61,381 nucleotides of DNA, taken from contig JALOTF010000023.1 of the NCBI GenBank assembly GCA_025458025.1, positions 1 through 61,381 of the forward strand, read 5' to 3'. The notes below the pieces were generated by a model. That model saw only the letters and a list, made by a program, of their open reading frames with translations, had not been told where the DNA came from and ran no database searches. The DNA comes from Beijerinckiaceae bacterium (GTDB lineage Bacteria; Pseudomonadota; Alphaproteobacteria; Rhizobiales; Beijerinckiaceae). Made by a program: the position numbers and the translations under genes. Shown piece after piece: positions 46,191 through 57,867 of this stretch (position 1 is its first letter; every line of letters begins with the position of its first letter).

Positions 46191-47354
46191 TCAGAGCTTC
46201 GCGAGTTCGGTCGCGAAGGCGTATTCGATCCAGGGCATCAGTGCCTTCACGTCACGCGACTGCACGGTCGCGCCGCACCAGATGCGCAGGCCCGGAGGGG
46301 CATCGCGATAGGCGCCGAGATCGAGGCCAGCACCGGCCTTGTCGAGAATACCCACGATCGCCTTGGCGAAAGCCGCCTGCTGGTCGCCCGAGAGCGCGGT
46401 GACCTTGGGATGCGTGAACTTGAGGCAGACGGAGGTGTTGGAACGGGTCTTCGGCTTCACGGCTAGGAAGTCGATCCAGTCATTCGCCTTCACGAAATTC
46501 GCGATCACGCGGGCATTCGCGTTGGCGCGCTTCATCAGGCCGTCGAGACCGCCCACCTTCTTCGCCCACTGGAGCGCATCGATGTAGTCTTCCACGCAGA
46601 GCATGGACGGGGTGTTGATCGTCTCGCCCTCGAAGATGCCCTCGATCAGCTTGCCGCCCTTGGTGAGGCGGAAAATCTTCGGCAGCGGCCAGGCCGGCTT
46701 GTAGCTCTCGAGGCGCTGAACCGCGCGCGGGGAGAGGATGAGCATGCCGTGCGCGGCTTCGCCGCCCAGCACCTTCTGCCAGGAGAAGGTGGTGACATCG
46801 AGCTTCGCCCAATCGAGATCCTGCGCGAAAGCCGCCGAGGTGGCGTCACAGATGGTGATGCCTTCGCGGTCGGCGGCGATCCATTCCGCATCCGGCACGC
46901 GCACGCCCGAGGTCGTGCCGTTCCAGGTGAAGACGACGTCGCGCTTTTTCGTATCGACCTTCTTGAGGTTCGGCAGTTCGCCGTAGCCAGCGGTGACGAC
47001 TTCGGCATCGGCCAGCTTCAGCTGCTTCACCGCATCGGTCACCCAGCCTTCACCGAAGCTTTCCCAGGCGAGCATGGTGACCGGGCGAGCGCCCAGCATC
47101 GACCACATCGCCATTTCCACCGCACCGGTGTCCGAGGCAGGCACGATGCCGATCTTGTAATCGGCCGGAACCTTCAGGACGTCGCGGGTGAGGTCGATGG
47201 CGAGCTTCAGCTTCGCCTTGCCGATCTTCGCACGGTGCGAGCGGCCAAGCGGCGCGTCATTCAGGGCTTTGAGGGACCAGCCCGGCCTTTTGGCACATGG
47301 ACCGGAAGAAAAATTAGCAACGCGCGGAAGCGCGGCAGGCGCGGTCTTCGTCAT
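46191..47354 (-). CDS. serC: Phosphoserine aminotransferase
   Basis: A 387-residue class V aminotransferase of the alphaproteobacterial SerC subtype ([12 protein letters not shown]-like [14 protein letters not shown] near the start, [14 protein letters not shown]). The PLP lysine is in [15 protein letters not shown]. It converts 3-phosphohydroxypyruvate and glutamate to phosphoserine. I use the ATG at 47354 because GGAG lies at proper spacing and inside the final stem of the leader RNA. An ATG at 47369 would add five residues. serA follows. Confidence 0.93.
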   Translation of the reverse strand: MTKTAPAALPRVANFSSGPCAKRPGWSLKALNDAPLGRSHRAKIGKAKLKLAIDLTRDVLKVPADYKIGIVPASDTGAVEMAMWSMLGARPVTMLAWESFGEGWVTDAVKQLKLADAEVVTAGYGELPNLKKVDTKKRDVVFTWNGTTSGVRVPDAEWIAADREGITICDATSAAFAQDLDWAKLDVTTFSWQKVLGGEAAHGMLILSPRAVQRLESYKPAWPLPKIFRLTKGGKLIEGIFEGETINTPSMLCVEDYIDALQWAKKVGGLDGLMKRANANARVIANFVKANDWIDFLAVKPKTRSNTSVCLKFTHPKVTALSGDQQAAFAKAIVGILDKAGAGLDLGAYRDAPPGLRIWCGATVQSRDVKALMPWIEYAFATELAKL

Positions 47355-47359
47355 CAGCA

Positions 47360-47420
47360 ATGTCTCCATCCTTGCAGATGGGTGTCTTCCGTTGGGGGAA
47401 GATGACCCGGGTCGTCGCTA
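47360..47420 (-). ncRNA. Candidate serC leader RNA element
   Basis: Three consecutive hairpins are readable on the minus strand just before serC: GACGAC-CCGG-GTCATC, TCTTCC-CCCAAC-GGAAGA and CCATC-TGCAAG-GATGG. The last stem covers the ribosome-binding region of serC. This agrees with the description of the Rfam serC leader family of alphaproteobacteria, whose final stem overlaps the serC ribosome site. The ligand or mechanism is not known to me; I could not align it to a covariance model. Confidence 0.6.
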
Positions 47421-47497
47421 CGCCTCTTCGGGCAGAAAAGCAACGGCCGCACTTCAAAAGAGCAAAATATTTCCCGCACTCTTGTTCTTGCTCAAAC

Positions 47498-47524
47498 GAA
47501 AAAGGCGCGGATTTCTCCGCGCCT
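47498..47524 (-). terminator. Rho-independent terminator of the outer-membrane protein gene
   Basis: On the minus strand GGCGCGGA-GAAA-TCCGCGCC is followed by TTTTT, 27 bases after the stop at 47551. A long GC stem with a GAAA tetraloop and U tract is a strong terminator and insulates serC from the gene upstream. Confidence 0.85.
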
Positions 47525-47550
47525 TCAAAGGGAAAGCCGATCAAGGCTGA

Positions 47551-48369
47551 TCAGTATTTGCGAACCAGCGGGCCCGGCACATAGGCTGCCGGTGCATCCG
47601 CGAAGACGTAGCGCAGGCCGACCTTCAGGTCGTGGCTGTCGAGGCTCTTGATACGGCCGTTGAAGGCAGCGCAGGGCACGGTGCAGACGATGCGGGCCGT
47701 GTTGACATCGCCGATATGCAGGTAGCGATAAGCTGCTTCGGCCTTCAGGTTCGCCGTCAGGTCATAGCCAAGGCCGGCATGAATGGCCCAGGCGAAGCGC
47801 GTTTCGGTCTTGCTCGGCGCGGTGCCGGAGCCGCCGGCAAAGCCGCCGAAGCCGGTATCGCGGACCGAGGAGGTCATCATCGTCGCGAAGCCGATACCGC
47901 CGCCGACGAACGGCGTGATGCGATGCCAGGTGCCGAGATCGACATAGACGTTGGCGAGGCCGACGATGCCGGAGAGGTTGCCGCGCACCACATTCTGGCC
48001 CGCCGGCGGGCCAACCGTGTTCTCGACGATCTGGAAGCGCGAGGGGAAGCGATAATCGAGCGTCGCATCCGTGCGCAGGAACGAGTTGAACTGGTAGCCG
48101 GCACCGACCGAGATAAAGCCGGTGGCATCCACCGCGCTCGCCACCGTCCCGGAGCCCGCGAGCGCTGGCACGAGTGCCGCATTCGAATAGGCATGGATGC
48201 CGGTGCCGAGATCACCGCGGAGGTAGAAGCCGCTGCCGACATCAATCGCGGCGGGCGGCGGAGCCAGCATGGGCGGAGGCGGCGGGGCAATCATATCGGC
48301 CGCGAAGGCCGTGCCGACCGAAAGCGCGGCGGCCAAGCCAGCCAGGCGGAGCGTCGTGAGGCGCAGCAT
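47551..48369 (-). CDS. Outer-membrane beta-barrel protein (Omp25/Omp31-like)
   Basis: A 272-residue protein with a Sec signal (LRLAGLAAALSVGTAFAAD, cleavage near residue 24) and a Pro-rich stretch. Alternating beta strands follow (GFYLRGDLGTGIHAYSN, ISVGAGYQFNSFLRTDATLD, ITPFVGGGIGFATMM, AWAIHAGLGYDLTANLKAEA, AYRYLHIGDV, DLKVGLRYVF), ending in an aromatic residue near the C-terminus. This is the eight-stranded outer-membrane barrel type common in Hyphomicrobiales. AAGGAAAG precedes ATG 48369. It is flanked by its own terminator and appears monocistronic. Confidence 0.85.
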   Translation of the reverse strand: MLRLTTLRLAGLAAALSVGTAFAADMIAPPPPPMLAPPPAAIDVGSGFYLRGDLGTGIHAYSNAALVPALAGSGTVASAVDATGFISVGAGYQFNSFLRTDATLDYRFPSRFQIVENTVGPPAGQNVVRGNLSGIVGLANVYVDLGTWHRITPFVGGGIGFATMMTSSVRDTGFGGFAGGSGTAPSKTETRFAWAIHAGLGYDLTANLKAEAAYRYLHIGDVNTARIVCTVPCAAFNGRIKSLDSHDLKVGLRYVFADAPAAYVPGPLVRKY

Positions 48370-48579
48370 GGTTCTTTCCTTCGTTTGCGTTCCGCCACGC
48401 AACGCGCACAGGCGTGGCCTTTGGAATCAGACGAGGAAAATGTGCCGGAAACTGGTTAAGGGCCCATTAAGCCTAAGAATTAACGCTAACAAAGTGCGAA
48501 TGGCCGCCGCTCATGCGTGATGAGCGCTGCGGTCGGGCTGCTCCTGGTGGATCGGAAAAGACGGTGCGCGCGAGGCGGA

Positions 48580-49920
48580 TCAGGCCGCTTTGGCGATCAC
48601 CGCGCAGACATCATCCACGACACGCGCCACGAGATCACGATCATCGCCTTCGGCCATCACACGGATCACCGGTTCTGTGCCCGACGGACGGATGACGAGG
48701 CGGCCACCCTTGCCGAGGCTCGCGCGGATTTTCTCGATGGCGGCAGAGACACCTGCATCCTTGAGCGGCTGGCCACCGGTGGTCTTCACGTTCTTCAGAA
48801 TCTGCGGCAGGGGGTCGAAACGCCGGCAGATCTCGCTCACCGGGCGGCCCTCCTTCTGGACCACGGCCAGCACCTGTAGCGCCGCGATCAGGCCATCACC
48901 CGTGGTGGAGTAATCGGAGAGGATGATGTGGCCGGATTGTTCGCCGCCCACATTGAAGCCCTGCTCGCGCATGTGCTCCAGCACATAACGATCACCCACG
49001 GATGTGCGCGCGAGGCTGAGGCCGAGGCCTTCGAGATGCCGTTCGAGGCCGAGATTCGACATGATCGTCGCCACAAGGCCCGGCTTCGTGAGGCGGCCAT
49101 CCTGGTGCCAGCTCTCGGTGATCACGGCCATGAGCTGGTCGCCATCGACCACCTGGCCTTTCTCGTCCACGAGGATTACGCGGTCGGCGTCGCCATCGAG
49201 CGCAATGCCGATATCGGCGCGCATCTCGCGCACTTTCTGTTGCAGGGCATGCGGGGCGGTGGAGCCCAGATCGCGGTTGATGTTGAAGCCATCGGGCTCG
49301 ATACCCATGGGAATGACCTCGGCGCCGAGTTCCCACAAGGCCTGCGGTGCCACCTTGTAGCCCGCGCCGTTCGCGCAATCGATCACGATGCGCAGGCCAT
49401 CGAGTTCGAGGTTGCGGGGGAGTGTACGCTTGGCGAATTCGATGTAGCGCGCCTGTGCGTCATCAATGCGGCGCGCGCGGCCGATCTGGCCCGACGCTGC
49501 GAGGCGCGAGGAGAGATCCTTCTCCAGCAATTCCTCGATGGCGAGTTCCACCGCGTCGGAGAGCTTGTAGCCATCCGGCCCGAACAGCTTGATCCCGTTA
49601 TCCTCATAGGCGTTGTGCGAGGCCGAGATCATCACGCCGATGTCGCAGCGCATCGAGCGCGTGAGCATCGCCATGCCGGGCGTGGGGATCGGGCCGGTGA
49701 GCATCACATCCATGCCGATGGAGGTGAAGCCCGCGACCAGCGCGTATTCGATCATGTAGCCGGAGAGGCGCGTATCCTTGCCGATGAGCACGCGATGGCG
49801 ATGCTCGCCCCGTTTGAAGACGAGGCCGGCTGCCTGCCCCACCTTGAGAGCCAGTTCGGGCGTGATCTTGGCATTCGCGCGGCCACGAATACCATCGGTT
49901 CCAAAATATTTGCGCGCCAT
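48580..49920 (-). CDS. glmM: Phosphoglucosamine mutase
   Basis: A 446-residue alpha-D-phosphohexomutase. The N-terminus [13 protein letters not shown] is family-typical. The phosphoserine loop is [19 protein letters not shown], the metal-binding loop DGDADRV, the sugar-binding loop GGEQSGHI and the phosphate-binding loop [15 protein letters not shown]. It converts glucosamine-6-phosphate to glucosamine-1-phosphate, the step after GlmS, for peptidoglycan and LPS. ATG at 49920; a longer frame exists upstream. It follows ftsH by ~130 bases on the same strand, the usual ftsH-glmM order. Confidence 0.95.
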   Translation of the reverse strand: MARKYFGTDGIRGRANAKITPELALKVGQAAGLVFKRGEHRHRVLIGKDTRLSGYMIEYALVAGFTSIGMDVMLTGPIPTPGMAMLTRSMRCDIGVMISASHNAYEDNGIKLFGPDGYKLSDAVELAIEELLEKDLSSRLAASGQIGRARRIDDAQARYIEFAKRTLPRNLELDGLRIVIDCANGAGYKVAPQALWELGAEVIPMGIEPDGFNINRDLGSTAPHALQQKVREMRADIGIALDGDADRVILVDEKGQVVDGDQLMAVITESWHQDGRLTKPGLVATIMSNLGLERHLEGLGLSLARTSVGDRYVLEHMREQGFNVGGEQSGHIILSDYSTTGDGLIAALQVLAVVQKEGRPVSEICRRFDPLPQILKNVKTTGGQPLKDAGVSAAIEKIRASLGKGGRLVIRPSGTEPVIRVMAEGDDRDLVARVVDDVCAVIAKAA

Positions 49921-50049
49921 GTGCGTCCCCGTCGCCGAAATTCGCCCCGGCCTGAGTTTTCCAGTTTCAGGCGTGCCTGAAGCGCGACGGAGTTTCAAGT
50001 CCGCCGCGCTGGCTTGCCAAAGTCAATGTTAATCCCGGGCCGGACGGCT

Positions 50050-51972
<1,923 letters not shown>

Positions 51973-52054
51973 CGGGTTCCGGCTTTCGCTCTATCCGCAT
52001 TTGTGAAGGTCGCCCGCTTCCACCTTGCGGCAAAAGCGCGACCTTCGTCTTCCT

Positions 52055-53176
52055 CTATTTAGAAACGGCAGGCCCGCTTGCCAAGGCACCGCGCGGATGA
52101 GCCGCGTTTCTCTGGCGAGATTCTCGCCGTGGCGGGGCCAACCGCACCTCGATCAGGTTGTTGGAATGCGCGATCACCGCCCATGCCAGCGTGGCGCGGA
52201 AGGGCCGCTGGTCGCGGATGGCCATGCGCAGGTTGCGCATCAACACCTCCAGCTTGCCCAGCGGAATCTGCGCTTCCTTGTGGGTGCTGTCGGCAATCGC
52301 GAACATCGCACGCCGCACCATGCGCATGGCGATCTCGAAGGGCTCGGTGAAGAAAGGCTCCGCCTTGAGCCGCACCGCGCCGCCATCCGGCGCATGGCGA
52401 ATGAGGCTGTCATCCAGCGTGCGCTTCGCCACATGCTCGATGGCATCTTCCGTGCGGCGTGCGCGGGCCGCGAGCGTGCTCAGGCGTTCGGGCGTCAGCC
52501 CTTCCTGCGCCAGAATGGGCATTAGCGCGCGCAGGCGGACGCGCTTGTAGCGCCCGTCGCCATTCGAGGCATCGCGCGCGAAATGCCAGTCATGCACATC
52601 GCAGGTCGCGATGATGCGCGATTTCGGCACTTCGAGGAACGGGCGCAGATGCCCCACATGCCCACGTTTCACATTGGGCCGCATGGCCCCGAGCCCACCG
52701 AGACCGGTGCCGCTGGCCATACGCAGCAGCACGGTTTCGGCCTGGTCATCCAGCGTGTGGGCTGTCACGAGATGGCTCGCTTCGATGGCGCGGGCGTGGC
52801 CGAGTAACAGGGCATAGCGGCCCTTGCGCGCGGCTTCCTGGCTCACCTGCCCGGCCGGGCCATCATGCCACACAAGCGTGCAATGCGGGATGCCGAGTTC
52901 CTTGCAGAGGCCCGCGACCATGCGTGCTTCCTCTGCCGCTTCCGGCCTCAGGCCGTGATCGACGGTCGCGACCGCCAGCGGCGGCAAATAGGCCCGGACG
53001 GCCGCCGAAAGCCCGAGCATCGCGATGGAATCAGGCCCGCCGGAGACCGCGAGCAGCAGGCCATGGGCCTCGTCATTGCCAAGAGCACCGCGGAAGAGGG
53101 CGAGCGCTTCTTCCGGAGTCAGCGGAAGGCTGTCGGAAGGGTGCTCGTGATCCTCGTCCAGCGACGTTTTTAGCAT
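52055..53176 (-). CDS. tilS: tRNA(Ile)-lysidine synthetase
   Basis: A 373-residue N-type ATP pyrophosphatase. PP-loop LLAVSGGPDSIAML (about 40-53), then VDHGLRPEA and HTLDDQAETVLLRMASGTG, the family-typical tRNA/ATP-binding segments. It attaches lysine to C34 of tRNA-Ile(CAU) so that it reads AUA. The C-terminal regions are shorter than E. coli TilS (432 residues), as in many alphaproteobacteria. It overlaps the cpoB stop by seven bases; the order tol-pal-cpoB-tilS-ftsH is standard. Confidence 0.92.
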   Translation of the reverse strand: MLKTSLDEDHEHPSDSLPLTPEEALALFRGALGNDEAHGLLLAVSGGPDSIAMLGLSAAVRAYLPPLAVATVDHGLRPEAAEEARMVAGLCKELGIPHCTLVWHDGPAGQVSQEAARKGRYALLLGHARAIEASHLVTAHTLDDQAETVLLRMASGTGLGGLGAMRPNVKRGHVGHLRPFLEVPKSRIIATCDVHDWHFARDASNGDGRYKRVRLRALMPILAQEGLTPERLSTLAARARRTEDAIEHVAKRTLDDSLIRHAPDGGAVRLKAEPFFTEPFEIAMRMVRRAMFAIADSTHKEAQIPLGKLEVLMRNLRMAIRDQRPFRATLAWAVIAHSNNLIEVRLAPPRRESRQRNAAHPRGALASGPAVSK

Positions 53177-54021
53177 TGGGCGCGCACCTTTTCCCGTTCG
53201 ACCGCCGCGCGGATGGCGGCAGACGCATTCGGATATTTCACGGGCAGCTGGCTGAAGGTGCCGCAGGCTTCGGATTTTGCACCGAGACCGCGCAAAGAGA
53301 TGCCGAGCTTCAGCATGGCTTCCGGTGCCCGGCCGGATGACGAGAATTTCGTCGTCACGTTGAGATATTGCTCCGCCGCCTCGCGGTAGCGCGTGCGGCC
53401 GAGATAGCTCTCGCCCAGAAAGAAGGTCGCATCCGCCACGCGACGATCCCTCGGATGTGCGCGCAGGAATTCGCGGAAAGCGCCTTCCGCCTCGGCATGG
53501 CTGCCCTGTTCCAGAAGCGCGCGGGCGGCTTCAAAATCGGTGCGCGGATTGCCGGAAGGTCCGGTTTGCGGCAGCGGAGCCACCGCTGCGCGCGGGTTGC
53601 GCGTCACATCGAGCGGCGCGCTGATGTCGCCCGAACCGGGAAGACCCGGCGTGAGCGGGCGCGGACCGCCAGGCGAGGCAGGGCTGGTCGCGGGGTCGAA
53701 GGCATCCTGCCGGCGGCCACCGGGCGGCGGCGTGGCCGGCCCGGGTGCGGCAGGAGTTGCCGTGCGCGGCGCGTTGCCCCGGCCCGCTTCAAGATCGCGG
53801 AAGCGCAGGTCGCTATCGGCCTGCGCGCGCTTGAGTTGGTCTTCCAGACGCCGGATCTGGAAGGACATCTCCTCGACCTGCCCAGTGAGGCGGCGGTTCT
53901 CGCTCTCCAGCCGGTCAAGGCGCAACAGCATCTCGGCGGCATCCTGCGCCGAGGCTGAAACGCCAAGGGCCCCCAGAAGGAGGCCAAGGCTGAATGCGAC
54001 TTTTCGAAACCACCGCGTCAT
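53170..54021 (-). CDS. cpoB: Cell division coordinator CpoB (YbgF), Tol-Pal associated
   Basis: A 283-residue periplasmic protein. Signal peptide (VAFSLGLLLGALGVSASAQ). A trimerising coiled coil follows (LLRLDRLESENRRLTGQVEE, IRRLEDQLKRAQ). A long Pro/Gly-rich linker leads to C-terminal TPR repeats (DFEAARALLEQGSHAEAEGA, FLGESYLGRTRYREAAEQYL). CpoB binds TolA and coordinates cell-wall synthesis with outer-membrane constriction. The linker is longer than in E. coli. It ends the tol-pal block and overlaps tilS. Confidence 0.9.
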   Translation of the reverse strand: MTRWFRKVAFSLGLLLGALGVSASAQDAAEMLLRLDRLESENRRLTGQVEEMSFQIRRLEDQLKRAQADSDLRFRDLEAGRGNAPRTATPAAPGPATPPPGGRRQDAFDPATSPASPGGPRPLTPGLPGSGDISAPLDVTRNPRAAVAPLPQTGPSGNPRTDFEAARALLEQGSHAEAEGAFREFLRAHPRDRRVADATFFLGESYLGRTRYREAAEQYLNVTTKFSSSGRAPEAMLKLGISLRGLGAKSEACGTFSQLPVKYPNASAAIRAAVEREKVRAQC

Positions 54022-54083
54022 GATCGCCTGATCCTATCCGATTCCCGTCCGGTTTTCACGCCGGAGATGGGTGTTCCGGCGCA

Positions 54084-54602
54084 TCAACCGCCGGACAGAA
54101 CGGTTTGAACGCGGCGATTCTGCGACCAGCAGGAAATATCGTCGCAGGTCGCGACCGGGCGTTCCTTGCCATAGGACATGGTGCGGATGCGCGCCGAGGA
54201 TATGCCCCGCGCCACGAGATAGTTCTTCACGGCCTCCGCGCGACGGGCGCCCAGCGCGAAGTTGTATTCGCGGGTGCCGCGCTCATCGGCATGGCCCTCG
54301 AGTGTGAATGAATAGCGCGTGTAGCGGTTCAGCCACGAGGCCTGACGCTCCAGAATGGCCTGACCCTGCGCGTTGATCTCGGAGGAATCGGTGTCGAAGA
54401 ATACCCGGTCACCCACGGAGGCCGACTGGAATTCCGCAACCGAACCGGGCGTGTTCGCGCCACCGAGGCCCGCAGCATTCGGATCGGTCGTCGAGTTCGA
54501 GGCGCAGGCGGCCACCAGAGCCGTCATCGCCACCATCACGCCGATGCGCGCAAGGCGCGCCGGGGCCGAAAAACGCGCGAGATGCGCAACACTGATCATC
54601 AT
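54084..54602 (-). CDS. pal: Peptidoglycan-associated lipoprotein Pal
   Basis: A 172-residue lipoprotein. The signal ends in lipobox LVAAC with Cys33. A short linker leads to an OmpA-like domain: RVFFDTDSSEINAQGQAIL and the peptidoglycan-binding FTLEGHADERGTREYN, then LGARRAEAVKNYLVARGI. It anchors the outer membrane to peptidoglycan and interacts with TolB. ATG at 54602 has GGAG at good spacing; an ATG at 54626 would add eight residues. About 200 bases separate it from tolB, so it may have its own promoter. Confidence 0.93.
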   Translation of the reverse strand: MMISVAHLARFSAPARLARIGVMVAMTALVAACASNSTTDPNAAGLGGANTPGSVAEFQSASVGDRVFFDTDSSEINAQGQAILERQASWLNRYTRYSFTLEGHADERGTREYNFALGARRAEAVKNYLVARGISSARIRTMSYGKERPVATCDDISCWSQNRRVQTVLSGG

Positions 54603-54804
54603 TTCTATCACTCCATGGAGCGGCATCGCCGCGCGACTGGCTCGCCCGAACCCTTGTGTCCCTCGCCGATTACGTAAAAGGCGAGCGGATTAACGAAAGC
54701 TTCTGTTTAGGCTAACAAGTCGCTTCCAGACCGGCTGAACCCGGCGACTTTGCGGCGGAAGGTGAACGAAGTGTTGAATTCGTCATCCCGCCGCATTTTG
54801 CGGC

Positions 54805-56154
54805 TCATCGCGCCGAACGCAACGGCGACCAGGCGGGGTCGGAGGCGAAATTCGGTGTGGGGATCGGCACATCCACCCGGCCGGTGATATCGACCATATG
54901 AAGCTTCGCGCCCGCGCCACTCTCGCGGAAGAACACGATATAGCGGCCGTTCGGCGCCCAGCTCGGCCCCTCATTGTGGAAGCCCTCGGTGAGGATGCGC
55001 TCGCCCGAGCCATCCGGCTTCATGATGCCGATGGCGAAGTTGCCACCGCGCTGCTTGGTGAAAGCGATGAAATCACCCTTCGGCGACCAGACCGGCGTGG
55101 AATAGCGCCCTTCGCCAAAGGAAATGCGCCGCGCCCCGCCGCCATCCGCGCCCATCACGTAGAGCTGCTGGCCGCCGCCGCGATCGCTTTCGAACACGAT
55201 CTGGCTGCCATCCGGCGAGTAGGAGGGCGAGGTATCGATCGCACCGCCGGAGGTCAGCGGGCGCACCGCGCGCGAGCCGAGATCCACCGCCACAATGTTG
55301 GCCTGCCCGTTATTCTCGATCGACATGGCGAGCGTGCCGGCATTCGGCGCGAAACGCGGTGCGAAGCTCATCACGCCGTCCTGCCCGATCACGTTGCGCT
55401 GGCCGGTCCCGAGATCGAGCACCTGCACGCGCGGGCGGCCATTGCCGAAGGCCATGAACGCCACGCGATCACCGCGTGGGGAATAACGCGGGGTCACCAG
55501 CAATTCATCGCCAGACGAGAGGGCGAGGAAATTCGCTCCATCCTGATCCATGATGGCCAGACGCTTGCGGCGCTTGTCCTTGGGGCCGGTTTCATCAACG
55601 AAAACGATGCGGGTGTCGAAAAAGCCGGTTTCGCCCGTCAGACGCTCAAACACGGCATCCGAAGCAAGATGCGCCAACCGTCGCCACGCCGCGGCATCCA
55701 CCCCATGGCGCTGGCCAAGAATGGCCTTGCCGGTGGAGACTTCCCAGAGGCGATATTCCACCGCGAGGCGTCCGCCTTCGCGCACAACGCGACCATTCAG
55801 CACGGCCTGTGCGCCGATGCCCTGCCAGGCGGCGAAATTCGGTGTGGCATCAAAGGCGACGTTCTGCTCGGGGAATCGCGCGCGATCCAGCGGCTCGAAC
55901 ACGCCAGAGCGCTTGAGATTGTTCGTGATGACGCTCGCAACCTGCGCACCCTGTCCCGCCTCACCCGTGAAATCCACGATGGCGATGGGCATCGGTTTGA
56001 AGTTGCGCGGGCTCAGATCAATGCAAAGCGTGCCGGCATTGCAGCCCGCACCTTGCGCGAGCGCAGGGCTACCCGAGACCATCGGCATGGTGAGGGCGGT
56101 GGCGATGCCCACCAGAAAGCTCAGCGGGCGGAGAAGGCGAAGCGGGTTCAGCAT
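54805..56154 (-). CDS. tolB: Tol-Pal system protein TolB
   Basis: A 449-residue periplasmic protein. Signal peptide ends near SPALAQG. The N-terminal alpha/beta domain has PIAIVDFTGEAGQGAQVASV. Six WD40-like PD40 blades follow with DG-x-x-(I/V)-x-F-x-S(D/N)-type repeats (SPDGSQIVFESDRGGGQQLY, VWSPKGDFIAFTKQRGG, WAPNGRYIVFF). It links Pal with TolA and the inner-membrane complex. It lies between tolA and pal, as in most proteobacteria. Confidence 0.95.
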   Translation of the reverse strand: MLNPLRLLRPLSFLVGIATALTMPMVSGSPALAQGAGCNAGTLCIDLSPRNFKPMPIAIVDFTGEAGQGAQVASVITNNLKRSGVFEPLDRARFPEQNVAFDATPNFAAWQGIGAQAVLNGRVVREGGRLAVEYRLWEVSTGKAILGQRHGVDAAAWRRLAHLASDAVFERLTGETGFFDTRIVFVDETGPKDKRRKRLAIMDQDGANFLALSSGDELLVTPRYSPRGDRVAFMAFGNGRPRVQVLDLGTGQRNVIGQDGVMSFAPRFAPNAGTLAMSIENNGQANIVAVDLGSRAVRPLTSGGAIDTSPSYSPDGSQIVFESDRGGGQQLYVMGADGGGARRISFGEGRYSTPVWSPKGDFIAFTKQRGGNFAIGIMKPDGSGERILTEGFHNEGPSWAPNGRYIVFFRESGAGAKLHMVDITGRVDVPIPTPNFASDPAWSPLRSAR

Positions 56155-56166
56155 GGTGATACTCGT

Positions 56167-57408
56167 TCACTGCATCTCGCTCGGGTCGAACCCGATGCGG
56201 AGCGATTTCCAATCGTCGTACATAGCCGCGAAGCGCTCGGGAATGCGGAAGGGCGCGCAATTGCGCAGGGCGCGCATATTGGCTTCCGCATAGGGCATGT
56301 AGCCCGGCTCGTTCATCGGGTTGGTGAGCGTGGGGCCGGAGGTAATCGAGCCGTCGCGTGCCAGTGTCAGCGCCACGATGGGCTTCGAACGCGGGATCGC
56401 GCCCGGCGGGATCGAGAGGCAGCGGTTCATCTGCTCGGTGAGCAGGCCGATCAACTGCGAGCGTTCGGACGGCGATAGACGGCGACCCGTTGCGGTTTCG
56501 GCGCCGAGGCTGGCCTGCCGGCTGACCTGCGCGCCCGTGGCACCCGTGGAGGAGGGCGCCTCACGCGAGGTGAGAAGACGCTGGCGGATGGAATCTTCCA
56601 GCTTTTTGGCTTCGGCGGCCTGTTTCTCGCGCTTTTCGCGCTCTTCGCGCGCCTTCTTCTCGGCAGCAGCCTTTTCTGCTGCGGCCTTTTCATCGGCGCG
56701 CTTCTTGTCCTCGGTCTTCTTGCGTTCTTCAGCCTTACGCGCCTCCTCGGCGGCCTTTGCTTCCTCGCGGCGTTTTTCTTCGTCGCGACGCTTTTCCTCC
56801 AGCTGCTTCTGCTCGAGGAGCTTCGCGAGGTCTTCCCGCTTCTGTTCAGGCTTGGGTTCGGGCTTCGGTTCCGGGCGCTTTGGCGGCGTAGGAAGCTCGG
56901 CCTTCTCGTCCTCAGGCTCATCCTGCGGCTGTGGTTTCGGCTCCGGCGGGCGCACCACGGGCTTCAGTTCGGGTGGGCGAACGGGTGGAGGCGGCAGGGC
57001 CGCGACCTGGCGCGGCGGCTCCGGCAGCGGCTTGGGCTCCGGCCGGGGTTCTGGCCTCGGCTCGGGCTTCACTTCGGCCTTGGGCGGCTCGACCTTGGCG
57101 GGTTCGGCCACGACATCCTTCTTCGCCTCGCCCGGCTCGTTCTCCTTGCGGATTTCGGCGACACGATCAGCACGCAGGGCCGGCTCGGGCTTCTTTTCGC
57201 CCTTCTTGTCGCCCTTCATCATCTCGTTGAACTCGCGCTCCGAGATGACATCCACCGCCGCACTTTCCTGCGCGGGCGTGAAGGGCTTGGCGGAGGAGAA
57301 CGCAGCCAGCCCCACGATCAGCAGGGTGGCGTGCCCCGCGACCGAGACAAGCCCGCCCGGCTGACGCCAGTCGAGAAGGCTCTTGAGGGTGGTGAGCGAC
57401 CGCGCCAT
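56167..57408 (-). CDS. tolA: TolA, Tol-Pal envelope-spanning protein
   Basis: A 413-residue protein with one N-terminal membrane helix (residues ~20-37, LVSVAGHATLLIVGLAAFSS). A Pro/Glu/Lys-rich stretch follows. A long Ala/Glu/Lys/Arg-rich helix (about 185-290, EEKRREEAKAAEEARKAEER) spans the periplasm. The C-terminal domain has QMNRCLSIPPGA and the LTLARDGSITSGPTL strand of TolA-C. It transmits proton-motive force from TolQR to TolB-Pal. It starts 6 bases after the tolR stop. Confidence 0.92.
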   Translation of the reverse strand: MARSLTTLKSLLDWRQPGGLVSVAGHATLLIVGLAAFSSAKPFTPAQESAAVDVISEREFNEMMKGDKKGEKKPEPALRADRVAEIRKENEPGEAKKDVVAEPAKVEPPKAEVKPEPRPEPRPEPKPLPEPPRQVAALPPPPVRPPELKPVVRPPEPKPQPQDEPEDEKAELPTPPKRPEPKPEPKPEQKREDLAKLLEQKQLEEKRRDEEKRREEAKAAEEARKAEERKKTEDKKRADEKAAAEKAAAEKKAREEREKREKQAAEAKKLEDSIRQRLLTSREAPSSTGATGAQVSRQASLGAETATGRRLSPSERSQLIGLLTEQMNRCLSIPPGAIPRSKPIVALTLARDGSITSGPTLTNPMNEPGYMPYAEANMRALRNCAPFRIPERFAAMYDDWKSLRIGFDPSEMQ

Positions 57409-57414
57409 GCGGAG

Positions 57415-57852
57415 TTACCTGCGTTCCTGCGGCTGGTTGATGAGAGCGGTCTTGGCGTAGCCGCCTGCCTTCAGCGCCGCGAGCACCTCGGCCACGCGAC
57501 CATAATTCACCTGTGCCGCGCCGCGAATATAGATGCGCTCGTCAAAGCCGTCCTTGGCGATGGCCTGGATCTCCGGAACGAGGCGCTCAAGCGTCGTCTC
57601 CTTTTCCTGAAGGAACAGCTTGCCGCGCTCGTCAATCGTCACGGAAATCGGTTTCTGCTCGATATTGAGCTGCGCCGCGCCTGTTTTCGGCAGATCCACC
57701 GGCACGCCCACTGTGAGCAGCGGTGCCGCGACCATGAAGATCACCAGCAGCACCAGCATCACATCGATGAAGGGGATCATATTGAGTTCGGCCATAGGGG
57801 CCGATTTGCGCCCCTTGCGCCTTTTGCCCCCCGGCATGGAAACGGAAGCCAT
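57415..57852 (-). CDS. tolR: TolR, proton-channel component of Tol-Pal
   Basis: A 145-residue ExbD/TolR protein. The single membrane helix (NMIPFIDVMLVLLVIFMVAA) holds the conserved Asp needed for proton flow. The C-terminal periplasmic domain has ISVTIDERGKLFL and IYIRGAAQVNYGRVAEVLA. It works with TolQ to energise TolA. It starts 15 bases after tolQ. Confidence 0.94.
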   Translation of the reverse strand: MASVSMPGGKRRKGRKSAPMAELNMIPFIDVMLVLLVIFMVAAPLLTVGVPVDLPKTGAAQLNIEQKPISVTIDERGKLFLQEKETTLERLVPEIQAIAKDGFDERIYIRGAAQVNYGRVAEVLAALKAGGYAKTALINQPQERR

Positions 57853-57867
57853 CTCGAACGCCCTCCG

